Source of the DNA: Planctomycetota bacterium
GTDB taxonomy: Bacteria > Planctomycetota > Phycisphaerae > Phycisphaerales > SM1A02
DNA: 38,089 nt
Assembly: GCA_003671055.1 (NCBI GenBank)
Contig: QWPV01000023.1
Coordinates: forward strand, 1-38,089
Direction: 5' to 3'
Position 1 is the stretch's first letter, and each line of letters starts with the position of its first letter. A program made the translations under genes and the position numbers. The notes below the pieces were generated by a model, which was not told the DNA's origin, did no database searches, and saw only the letters and a list, made by a program, of their open reading frames with translations. Positions 1 to 7,025 of the stretch are shown piece after piece.

Positions 1-173
1 GACGATGAGGGTGACCGTGAAGCTGGCGCGCAAGGCATAGCGACCGCCCGGAACGCCTAGAAGGTGACTGCACCCCCTAACAATCCGCGCAAACTACGAT
101 TTGTGGAATATTCCTCGCGCCCAAGTCGAAGATCTGCTTGACTCTCGACTCATGTTGGGCGATTGTTCCTTCT
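1..173. other. Left-edge region, possible tail of a + strand gene and upstream region of the pseudopilin
   Basis: Reading frame 1 on the + strand is open from the window edge to a TAG at 58-60 and would end in ...GIATARNA. This could be the 3' end of a gene that begins outside the window, but 19 codons are too few to judge. Positions 105-114 are a perfect 10-base palindrome (GGAATATTCC), about 60 bases before the next start codon. It could be a regulator site. I saw no convincing promoter, and the short minus-strand frame over 77-292 looks like a shadow of the pseudopilin gene. Confidence 0.25.
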
Positions 174-986
174 ATGCGCACGCATGACGACCACTCGGCT
201 CGGAAGTGTGCCAGCTCTCGGAGCCGGCTGCGCTCTGCATTCACGCTTGTAGAGATGCTCGTGGTGGTTGCGGTTGTGGCGATGCTGCTCACGCTTGTGC
301 TCGTCGGCGCGGCAAAGTTGAAGCAGCAGGTTCGCCTCGCTGAGTCGATGCAAAATCAGCGAACGATCACGACTGCGTTCCTCGCATACTTCGTGGACAA
401 CAACGGCAAGTTCGCAGGCGTTGATACTGGAACGCATCCGACCTACGACTGGGTTGTGAGTGCGCTCCCTGGCAATACCTCCGTCGAGGGCTACGAACTT
501 GAGTCCGCGATCACGCGAGGCTCGCTGTGGGAATACGTCGGCGACCTTCGCGCGTACAAGAGTCCGTTCGACCCGCATCCAACCACTGAACGATTGCGCA
601 GCTACTCCCTCAATGGATTTCTCGCGTCAAGTGAGACTGCTGCATTCTGGGGCGGCCCACCGAGTGCGCAGGTCGATCGGATTTCGAAAGTTGTCCATCC
701 CGCAGAGACGCTCTGCTGCGTCACTGAGTTTGACCATCGCGGCTACAACCGCAATGGTTGGAGCATCATGGGAAATTTCAGTTACGTGTGGATCGACAAG
801 TTGCAGAATTGGAGTCCGGGATTCTGGGAGTTCTCCTACATGGATGGACACACCGAACCCTTCCGTCATGCGTCGAAACAAGCTGATGTCGACTACTACA
901 TGAATCTCGAAACGCCAAGTTTCTTCTTCGAAACAACGGATTACAAGTGGCTCGTGCTGCACCTCTATCCGGGGCAAGAGTGGTGA
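174..986 (+). CDS. Type II secretion/pilin-like protein with prepilin N-terminus
   Basis: A 270-residue protein with a short basic leader and a type IV prepilin motif near residues 22-27 (SA/FTLVEM). The cleavage position has Ala where Gly is commoner, and Glu sits at mature position 5. A hydrophobic helix of about 18 residues follows (VVVAVVAMLLTLVLVG), then a charged heptad-like stretch and a soluble domain rich in Trp, Tyr and Phe. The motif fits export and assembly by a prepilin peptidase/type II secretion-like machine. Planctomycete genomes carry many such proteins (DUF1559-like and relatives), and what most of them do is unknown. I chose the ATG at 174, which keeps a short leader; the frame can also open at a TTG at 138. 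The stop overlaps the start of the next gene by four bases, so the two are probably translated together. Confidence 0.8.
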   Translation: MRTHDDHSARKCASSRSRLRSAFTLVEMLVVVAVVAMLLTLVLVGAAKLKQQVRLAESMQNQRTITTAFLAYFVDNNGKFAGVDTGTHPTYDWVVSALPGNTSVEGYELESAITRGSLWEYVGDLRAYKSPFDPHPTTERLRSYSLNGFLASSETAAFWGGPPSAQVDRISKVVHPAETLCCVTEFDHRGYNRNGWSIMGNFSYVWIDKLQNWSPGFWEFSYMDGHTEPFRHASKQADVDYYMNLETPSFFFETTDYKWLVLHLYPGQEW

Positions 987-1465
987 GCCATCGCACTCCG
1001 TTGCTGTGCTTGACGCTCGGTTTCATTGCGCTTTGCTACGCTGGTTGCGATCGAGAAACCGCAGGAATTGCTGGCTCGAGCGAACCTCCCTCCATGAAGA
1101 CTGCATCGATGGCTCTGAGAGCGAGTGACGTCTCCGTCGATGGACCAATCGCTGCTGCGCCTGGATGTTCAGACACTGCACGCATTGCGTTTGCGCGATC
1201 TCAGGAACTCGTCACCGAGCTTCGGTTCGACGACTTCCGCGCATCAGCGAAGCCCTACATCGCCACATTGCGCAGCATGTTGCCGCTCGACCGCAAGTTC
1301 GCGGACAGCAGCATCAGTGCAGAAGAGCGCGCGCAATACTTGGAATTGGACACGACAAAGAATGCGCAGTGGCGCGCAGTGTGGAAATGCATCTACGAGG
1401 AGCGATGGTCTATCGAAGACCGAGGCGCGATGATGCAGTGGCTCTTGTTTGAGAGCAACGGCTAG
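983..1465 (+). CDS. Small putative lipoprotein of unknown function
   Basis: A 160-residue protein starting at GTG 983, which overlaps the upstream TGA (GTGA). An in-frame GTG also lies at 980. The N-terminus SHRTPLLCLTLGFIALCYAGC is a lipoprotein-type signal, with Cys expected to be lipidated after YAG. The mature part contains LRFDDFRASAKPYIATLRSML and ends with a segment rich in Trp and charged residues. I recognise no family. The overlap with the pseudopilin gene suggests a shared role, perhaps as a membrane-anchored partner, but that is inference. It converges on the next gene with 9 bases between the stops. Confidence 0.65.
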   Translation: MSHRTPLLCLTLGFIALCYAGCDRETAGIAGSSEPPSMKTASMALRASDVSVDGPIAAAPGCSDTARIAFARSQELVTELRFDDFRASAKPYIATLRSMLPLDRKFADSSISAEERAQYLELDTTKNAQWRAVWKCIYEERWSIEDRGAMMQWLLFESNG

Positions 1466-1474
1466 CGCGACTGC

Positions 1475-2068
1475 TCAGTCCTCATCGTCTTCAACGCCAA
1501 ACTCTTCGTGACCATGTTCACGCGCTGCGTCGAGTTTCACGAGCATTGCTTGTGCGTCAGCTGTCTTTCCGTTCATCACGGCAAGTTCAAGTTCAAGCAG
1601 CGACTGCGTAAGCTTGATCATGTCCTTGCGATAGTGCGTGGCGACCTTGGCCTTCGCTGCATCGTCTGCTGCGTCCTTCAACAAGTCTGCGGGAAACGGC
1701 GCGTTCTTCGCGAGAATGCAGCCGCGTTCCATTTCGCCGATGAGTTTCAGATTTTCCGCGAGCTTCATCGGATCCCCGATAGAACCCTTCAACGACTCGA
1801 GTGCGCGATTCATGGACTTCATCGAGCTGCCAACACTTGGGTTCTCACCACGAGCACCACGAGCGCCGCCGCCTTCTTGACCAGGTCGTCGGGCGCCGCC
1901 GCGTGCAGGAGCAGCGTCACTCTCTTGCGCCTCCTGCGTTGGCGCCTTGGCTGGAGCAGCGGACGGTGCATCCTGCGCGAATACTGCAATTCCCCCTGTG
2001 AGGAGAACCGTTGCTGCGACGGCGGAAGCCGCGAGCGCGATTGCGGAGAGTCGGCGTGTGAATTGCAT
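1475..2068 (-). CDS. Cytochrome b562-like periplasmic protein
   Basis: A 197-residue protein with a signal peptide (cleavage near FAQ-DA, residue 32), then an Ala/Pro/Gly/Arg-rich linker (about 33-78) and a helical domain (about 80-190) like cytochrome b562. Met83 (SSMKSMNRAL) aligns with the heme-ligand Met7 of the E. coli protein, and His187 (REHGHEEF) aligns with His102. A four-helix b-heme bundle is therefore plausible, although no heme binding can be proved from sequence. There is no CxxCH motif, so heme would not be covalently bound. I chose ATG 2068 because AGGA lies six bases upstream; ATGs at 2089 and 2095 lack this. It follows the zinc-ribbon gene by 28 bases and probably shares its transcript. 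The acidic tail (GVEDDED) is unusual. Confidence 0.7.
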   Translation of the reverse strand: MQFTRRLSAIALAASAVAATVLLTGGIAVFAQDAPSAAPAKAPTQEAQESDAAPARGGARRPGQEGGGARGARGENPSVGSSMKSMNRALESLKGSIGDPMKLAENLKLIGEMERGCILAKNAPFPADLLKDAADDAAKAKVATHYRKDMIKLTQSLLELELAVMNGKTADAQAMLVKLDAAREHGHEEFGVEDDED

Positions 2069-2096
2069 TGTGATTCCTGTGTGTCTCATGATCAAA

Positions 2097-2417
2097 TCAC
2101 GAGCGGTTGAAAAGTCGTCCCATGATCCCAGCGCGTGCCTTCGAGTGGCTCAAGAGCAACTCGAGTTCGCCGCTATCGAAGAACACACCTTTGCACGACG
2201 TGCACTGATCGATTGTGACATTCTCAAACGATTGCTCGCCCATTTCACTTCCACACTTCGGGCAACGCAGCCAGTGTGCCGCCTTCGCTGCTGCAGCCTC
2301 GGTTGCTTTGCGTTCTGCGTCGAGGCGAGCGCGCATGTCTGTCAGCGCCTTCGAATCGAGTTCGTGGAATCGTGCGTCTTCGTGGCTGTAGCCGGATGGT
2401 TCAATAGATTTTGTCAT
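2097..2417 (-). CDS. TFIIB-type zinc-ribbon protein
   Basis: A 106-residue cytoplasmic protein. Residues 52-90 hold a zinc ribbon with two CxxC knuckles (C52/C55 and C72/C75) followed by GVFFDSGELELLL, which is diagnostic of the bacterial zf-TFIIB family (PF13453). Residues 15-50 form a charged, Ala-rich helix that may be a coiled coil. The function of this family is not established; a structural or nucleic-acid-binding role is often supposed. I chose ATG 2417 because the longer frame to 2456 runs through a strong hairpin and has poor coding character. The hairpin ends 8 bases before this ATG. The downstream gene is the b562-like protein. Confidence 0.75.
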   Translation of the reverse strand: MTKSIEPSGYSHEDARFHELDSKALTDMRARLDAERKATEAAAAKAAHWLRCPKCGSEMGEQSFENVTIDQCTSCKGVFFDSGELELLLSHSKARAGIMGRLFNRS

Positions 2418-2425
2418 AGAGGTGT

Positions 2426-2461
2426 TCCGAATGGGCGGCGGAGTATACGCGCCCATTCGGA
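2426..2461 (-). promoter_or_regulatory. 12-bp perfect stem-loop just upstream of the zinc-ribbon start codon
   Basis: Positions 2426-2437 and 2450-2461 are perfect reverse complements (12 bp, core CCGAATGGGC/GCCCATTCGG), separated by a 12-base loop. In the minus-strand transcript the stem ends 8 bases before the ATG at 2417 and lies 31 bases after the stop of the large cytochrome gene. No T-run follows, so a classical Rho-independent terminator is unlikely. It could end the upstream transcript by another route, stabilise an mRNA end, control ribosome access to the zinc-ribbon gene, or be a protein-binding site. Confidence 0.6.
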
Positions 2462-2492
2462 TTGCTTGTCCTGCGAAGCAACTCTCACTTGA

Positions 2493-5207
2493 TTACGGAC
2501 ACGCGCCCCACGCACCGAGCAAGATTGCCATATCTGCGGCATCCGTGATGCCGTCGTCGTTGAGGTCAGCGAATCCGACCGACCCCCACTGCGAAAGCAT
2601 CGCCGCCAAATCCTGCGCGTCGACGACACCATCATGTTGCGTGGGCGCAATGTCAGCGAGGCATGCGCCCGGAATACTCTTTGCATCTGCTGGATCACTT
2701 CCCGCGAGCAATTCATCAGCGTCGAGATACGCATCACCATCGCGATCGATGCCGAGTCGGCGTTGTGAGCCGATGGGAATCAGCGTGTAGGTGAGTTCAC
2801 TGCCGAGCGACGCAAGTGCGAGTAATTGCGCTGGCGAACGAAGCGCGTCCGCGGCTTGATCACTGCGGAAAGATCCGGATTCGTACATCCATCCGCGAGG
2901 CACGCCACTCAATGAACCCTTCACGATCAAGCCAACTTGGTTCGTCGCTGCGATAGAGAGGAACGACGCAATGCGCGCAGTGTCGTTGCCAACGCCGGTC
3001 GCTGTTGTCTGCGCACCAACACCCGCACGAGTCTCGGTACCAAAGCTCAAACAGAACGCTTCAACATCGCGGCGCTGTTGTTGACCGGTCGCTCCGGCTG
3101 GAAACGCGAATCCGATCGAGAGCAAATCTTGCAACGTCGCTTCTTCGCCGTTGTGATCGAATCCGAATCCACGGAGCGCAGTTGTCGACGCGCGGTTCGC
3201 GCCGACCTTTCGCCACACATCACGCAACGGCGCGTTCTTCCGGTTCTGCGCTTCACCGCCTGGCGCGGGAATGTCGACGATGTTGTTCGTCCCTGCGATG
3301 CCTGCGTGACAATTCAAACACGTGAGTCCGGGAGGCGCTCCGAAAATTCGCGCGGTGTTGAAGATGGTTTGTCCTGCGACTGGATTGCCCGTGCCACCGA
3401 GTCCCGTGACCACACCACCGAAGATCGGCAGCGATGTCTTGAGTGAGTTGTCGAGATTGCGATTTGGATTCGGCGGAAAAGTGAGCGATGAGATGTAGTT
3501 CGTCAGCGATGTCATCTCGCTCGGTGTGATTTCCGTACTGCGCCCTTGAAGGTGCGTGAACGCCACATTGAACTCAGTCATGTCGTTCTTCTCGCCGCGC
3601 CAGTGAAATGGCTCATTGCCGATGATTCCGAACAATGTCTGCGTCGTCATCACGCCCTTCATCGGGTGCCACGCGATGCAACCAGGAACCTGACACGTCT
3701 CGTCAAACGCTTGCACTGCGCCGGTGGGATCGCCGAGATCCCAGCCAAGTCGATCGCTGCGTCCGTCGATATGACAGGTTGCGCATGAAGTATGGCCGAG
3801 GCCTGAAGTCAGATTCGTGTCGTACAAAAACTTGCGCCCGTTTTTCACGAGTACTGGCGTTGCATCGTGAAACGAAATGCGCGCAGTTTCGTTGAGCGCG
3901 GTGGTGCTGATCACGCTCACGGATCCATCGAAGCGATTCAATGCGTAAACGAATGCGCCACTCGGCGACGCGACCACGCCACTCGGCCCCTCGCCGACGC
4001 TGATCTTCGCGATACGTGATCCGGAGGGCGAAATCGCAATCACGCAGTTCGAACCGAGTGATGCGACGAACGCCGCGCTGCTATCGGGAAGCCATGCAAC
4101 GCCGCGAGGATCGCCGATGGATTGAAAGCGTTCGAGTTCAGGAATCGAAGACGATGTGTACGTGAGATGTGGATTGAGATCTGCAATCGACGGCGTACCG
4201 ATTCCGCCCGCAGGAACAAACGCGCCGAACATCTTCGCGAATTTCCCGTCCATCACAGGTTCAAAACGAATCTCGTTGGATGCTTCAATCCCAACCGCGA
4301 GAACCATGCCGTTGGGTGCAACGCCGATGCTCGCGACGCACGACATAAGTCCGGTCACATAGGTTGTCGCGAGTGTGCTCGCGTTGACGACCGCGATGTC
4401 GTTGTCGACAACGCCCCAAGTAATCTGCGTCGTCCAGTTGCGGTTGTTGTCATCCATCCACTGATTCGCCGCGTTCTTACGCGCGATGTGCGCGACGCGG
4501 GGCGGATTGGCTTGCCCGACTGTGCGCGGCGGATTGAATGCCGTACCTGAGTTCGGCGGCGGATTCACACCTGCGTATGGACCTGCTGCGCTGTTCACCG
4601 TCGTGCGCGGAATGACAGTTGTCTTGTTACCTGATTCAAAGATCGCGAGATAGACCTTGGTGCCATCTGGACTCACTGCGAGCGCGCGTGGTTGCGCGCC
4701 AAGGATTGCGGTAGAGGTCAGCGTTGGTGTCGCGAGCGTTGGGTCGAAGCTCACCAATCGATTGGATGCGACGAGCGAAACAAAGGCGCGAGCGGGCTTC
4801 GCGGTGAACACGATGTCCGCAGGTTCGTCGCCCACTTGCACCGTTCGCGTGACGCGCATCGACGCAAGGTCAACCACACTCACGGAATCCGAGATCTGAT
4901 TCACAACCCATACTTCGCCGTTGCTTCGCGCACGCACTGAAACTGGATCCACGCCCACAGCAACAGCGCCGCGACGCACAGGCAGACCGCCGATCAAATC
5001 GAAGACTTCAAGTTGACCATCAGCCGTGTTCACCACGAGCAACGCGCTTCCATCGGGCGTGATGTCAATCGGGTGCGACTGCGGAGACTCGAAGTTTACG
5101 AATCCATTTTGCGCGTGCGCAGACTGCGGCGACAACCATGCAACACTCGCAACGAGCGCAAGTGAAAAGAAGGACAGTCGGAAGGTACGAACGAGATCTT
5201 GTGGCAT
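2493..5207 (-). CDS. Secreted beta-propeller/cytochrome c protein with C-terminal dockerin-like repeats
   Basis: A 904-residue exported protein. Signal peptide 1-33 (cleavage near AHA-QNG). Residues about 40-450 hold YVTN/YncE-like beta-propeller repeats (for example IDITPDGSALLVVN and GPSGVVASPSGAFVYALN). Two c-type heme motifs follow, CATCH at 475-479 and CLNCH at 630-634, within a region resembling MauG/di-heme peroxidase relatives. Residues 821-832 form a calcium-type loop (DRDGDAYLDADE). Residues about 852-904 carry two dockerin-like loops, ending WGACP. ATG 5207 has AGGAG seven bases upstream; ATG 5222 lies within that leader. The role is probably extracellular or periplasmic redox chemistry, but the substrate cannot be read from sequence. 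Dockerin-like tails are common in Phycisphaerae proteins that have no cellulosome, so the tail may serve anchoring or sorting. Confidence 0.85.
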   Translation of the reverse strand: MPQDLVRTFRLSFFSLALVASVAWLSPQSAHAQNGFVNFESPQSHPIDITPDGSALLVVNTADGQLEVFDLIGGLPVRRGAVAVGVDPVSVRARSNGEVWVVNQISDSVSVVDLASMRVTRTVQVGDEPADIVFTAKPARAFVSLVASNRLVSFDPTLATPTLTSTAILGAQPRALAVSPDGTKVYLAIFESGNKTTVIPRTTVNSAAGPYAGVNPPPNSGTAFNPPRTVGQANPPRVAHIARKNAANQWMDDNNRNWTTQITWGVVDNDIAVVNASTLATTYVTGLMSCVASIGVAPNGMVLAVGIEASNEIRFEPVMDGKFAKMFGAFVPAGGIGTPSIADLNPHLTYTSSSIPELERFQSIGDPRGVAWLPDSSAAFVASLGSNCVIAISPSGSRIAKISVGEGPSGVVASPSGAFVYALNRFDGSVSVISTTALNETARISFHDATPVLVKNGRKFLYDTNLTSGLGHTSCATCHIDGRSDRLGWDLGDPTGAVQAFDETCQVPGCIAWHPMKGVMTTQTLFGIIGNEPFHWRGEKNDMTEFNVAFTHLQGRSTEITPSEMTSLTNYISSLTFPPNPNRNLDNSLKTSLPIFGGVVTGLGGTGNPVAGQTIFNTARIFGAPPGLTCLNCHAGIAGTNNIVDIPAPGGEAQNRKNAPLRDVWRKVGANRASTTALRGFGFDHNGEEATLQDLLSIGFAFPAGATGQQQRRDVEAFCLSFGTETRAGVGAQTTATGVGNDTARIASFLSIAATNQVGLIVKGSLSGVPRGWMYESGSFRSDQAADALRSPAQLLALASLGSELTYTLIPIGSQRRLGIDRDGDAYLDADELLAGSDPADAKSIPGACLADIAPTQHDGVVDAQDLAAMLSQWGSVGFADLNDDGITDAADMAILLGAWGACP

Positions 5208-5227
5208 GAGGGACTCCTGCAACTCAT

Positions 5228-5250
5228 TCCCTCGCGGATGCCCCGAGGGA
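5228..5250 (-). terminator. Stem-loop between the thioredoxin and cytochrome genes
   Basis: TCCCTCG at 5228-5234 pairs perfectly with CGAGGGA at 5244-5250 around a 9-base loop. It lies in the 99-base gap between the TlpA-type gene (stop at 5307) and the cytochrome gene (start 5207). No T-run follows on the minus strand, so it is at best a weak terminator or a leader hairpin. Confidence 0.35.
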
Positions 5251-5306
5251 CAACCGCAAACGAGAACTCAATGCATTCAATGGAGTCTGCTCAGCATGCG
5301 TTGAAG

Positions 5307-5945
5307 TCAACTCGGCTTGACAGGTGCACTCGCTGGCGCGTCCTTCGCCGCATCCGCAGGTTCATTATCGTCTGCTGCGTCAGCATCCTTGCCATCGCCC
5401 TTCGCGGGCTTCTTTTCCGGCAACTTACTCGTCTTCGACTGCTTCGTAATCGCAGCGCCGAACTCGTCTGAAGTTGGATGACCGATGAACGCAATCTTCC
5501 CTTGCGTATCGACGACGAACGCGCAGGGAATGCCGCCCTGTTTCGCTGCCTGCATCCACGCCTTGCTCATCGAGCTGTCCGAGTCAAGCGCGACGCGGTA
5601 CTCCATCTTCTCACCTTGAGCGGCAACAAACTTCTTCACGCCTGCTGCTGCACCGCTGCCGCGCTCAGATCCAGCGACGCCGATGAAAATCACGTTTGGA
5701 TTTGCCTTCTGCAATTCGGTGAGGTGCGGAATGCTCGACACGCATGGCGGACACCATGTCGCCCAAAACTCCACAACATACGCAGTGCCGGTTTCGAGTT
5801 TGCGCACGCGCTCACCCTTCACCCATGCGTCGACGGAAATCTTTGGTGCTGCTGACCCGACCTTGAGGTCCGCTGCATGCGCGGCGGTTGTCAAGAAAAT
5901 CGATGTCACTGCCAGAGCCGCGTGGAGGATTGAAGTTCGAAGCAT
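5307..5945 (-). CDS. Periplasmic TlpA/ResA-type thioredoxin-like protein
   Basis: A 212-residue exported protein: signal peptide 1-24 (AHA-ADL), a thioredoxin fold at about 27-165 with active site WCPPC (C65/C68), and a cis-Pro segment GGIPCAFVVD. The WCPPC motif and redoxin-like start (VGSAAPKISVDAWVKG) fit TlpA/ResA proteins, which reduce disulfides, often in cytochrome c maturation. That role suits the downstream c-type cytochrome gene but is inference. The C-terminal 40 residues are a low-complexity Lys/Asp/Ala/Pro tail with no known fold. I chose ATG 5945 because the 49 residues before it are basic and noncoding in appearance. It is divergent from the asparaginase, with 44 bases between them that must hold both promoters. 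Confidence 0.85.
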   Translation of the reverse strand: MLRTSILHAALAVTSIFLTTAAHAADLKVGSAAPKISVDAWVKGERVRKLETGTAYVVEFWATWCPPCVSSIPHLTELQKANPNVIFIGVAGSERGSGAAAGVKKFVAAQGEKMEYRVALDSDSSMSKAWMQAAKQGGIPCAFVVDTQGKIAFIGHPTSDEFGAAITKQSKTSKLPEKKPAKGDGKDADAADDNEPADAAKDAPASAPVKPS

Positions 5946-5989
5946 GAACGCAGAGTAACGCGAACGAAGCGAATTGGTAGAGTTTTGCT

Positions 5990-7009
5990 GTGTTTCACTC
6001 CCACACACCACGGCGCGACGCCTGCCGCGCGCTTCTCGGCGCTGCAATCGGCTCCTCATTCCTCGATCTCGGCGCGTGTGCGACAGCTTCAAAGGGATCT
6101 CTATCTATGCCAACGCCCCCCACGCCCTCGGCCACGATTTTGAGCACCTGGAAACACGGACTGCCCGCCAACGACGCTGCGCTCGCGATTCTCGCGCGCG
6201 GCGGAAGCGCGCTCGACGCTGTCGAAGCTGGCGCGCGCGTTGTTGAACTGGATTGCCCTGATCGAAGCGTTGGACTCGGTGGTATGCCTGATCGCGATGG
6301 CATCGTCACGCTTGACGCATCGATCATGACCGACGACGGCCGTTGCGGTTCTGTCGCAGCAGTCGAAGGCGTTGTGCATCCCATCTCGCTTGCGCGACGA
6401 GTTATGGAAGACACGCCGCACTGTTTACTCGTCGGTGAAGGCGCGCGGCAATTCGCGCAGTTCTGCAAACTCGAAGTGCGCGCGAACACACTTTCGCCAG
6501 AGGCCGAACAAGCATGGCGCAAGTGGCTCGTGGAGAAAAACTACGCGCCAGTGGTGAACATAGAGAACCACGACACGATTTCATTGCTCGCACTTGATCA
6601 ACATGGTCGCCTCGCCGCCGCCTCCACCACAAGCGGGCTGAGTTTCAAGATGCACGGTCGCGTCGGCGATTCTCCTATCGTGGGCGCAGGCATCTATGTC
6701 GAACCGAAAGTCGGCGGTGCTGTTTGCACTGGACTCGGCGAAATGGTGCTGCGCACGCTCGGCGCGTTTGTCGCGGCTGATTGCATGCGGCGCGGCGCAA
6801 AGCCGCAAGAAGCGTGTGAAGAAGCACTCCGCATCGTGATGGCGAAAAACGCAGCGGATCCAAAGACCTATCAAGTTGGCATGCTTGCACTCGACTTCGA
6901 TGGCAATATCGGCGCCGCAGCAGTGCAAACGGGATTCAACTACGCGCTCGGACGAATTGAAAATGGCGCCACATCAAACACACTGTTTGATGCGCGCCAT
7001 CTTGTTTGA
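5990..7009 (+). CDS. Exported N4-(beta-N-acetylglucosaminyl)-L-asparaginase-type Ntn hydrolase
   Basis: A 339-residue member of the asparaginase_2/aspartylglucosaminidase family, which cleaves the GlcNAc-Asn bond left after glycoprotein breakdown. The catalytic Thr196 lies in NHDTIS; autoproteolysis before it would give alpha and beta chains. Also seen are GGMPDRDG (98-104), the substrate segment STTSG (212-216), GRVGDSPIVGAGIY (223-236) and CTGLGE (246-251). The N-terminus has twin arginines (R8-R9) and a possible lipobox LGAC ending at Cys30, suggesting Tat export as a lipoprotein. This depends on the GTG start at 5990. An internal ATG at 6107 would give a cytoplasmic form that still includes the whole catalytic core. 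Confidence 0.85.
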   Translation: MFHSHTPRRDACRALLGAAIGSSFLDLGACATASKGSLSMPTPPTPSATILSTWKHGLPANDAALAILARGGSALDAVEAGARVVELDCPDRSVGLGGMPDRDGIVTLDASIMTDDGRCGSVAAVEGVVHPISLARRVMEDTPHCLLVGEGARQFAQFCKLEVRANTLSPEAEQAWRKWLVEKNYAPVVNIENHDTISLLALDQHGRLAAASTTSGLSFKMHGRVGDSPIVGAGIYVEPKVGGAVCTGLGEMVLRTLGAFVAADCMRRGAKPQEACEEALRIVMAKNAADPKTYQVGMLALDFDGNIGAAAVQTGFNYALGRIENGATSNTLFDARHLV

Positions 7010-7025
7010 CAATTGCGTTCTACGC

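Noticed and set aside
138-173. TTG start 12 codons before the pseudopilin ATG
   Set aside because: The ATG at 174 gives a normal short leader and the extension adds nothing conserved.
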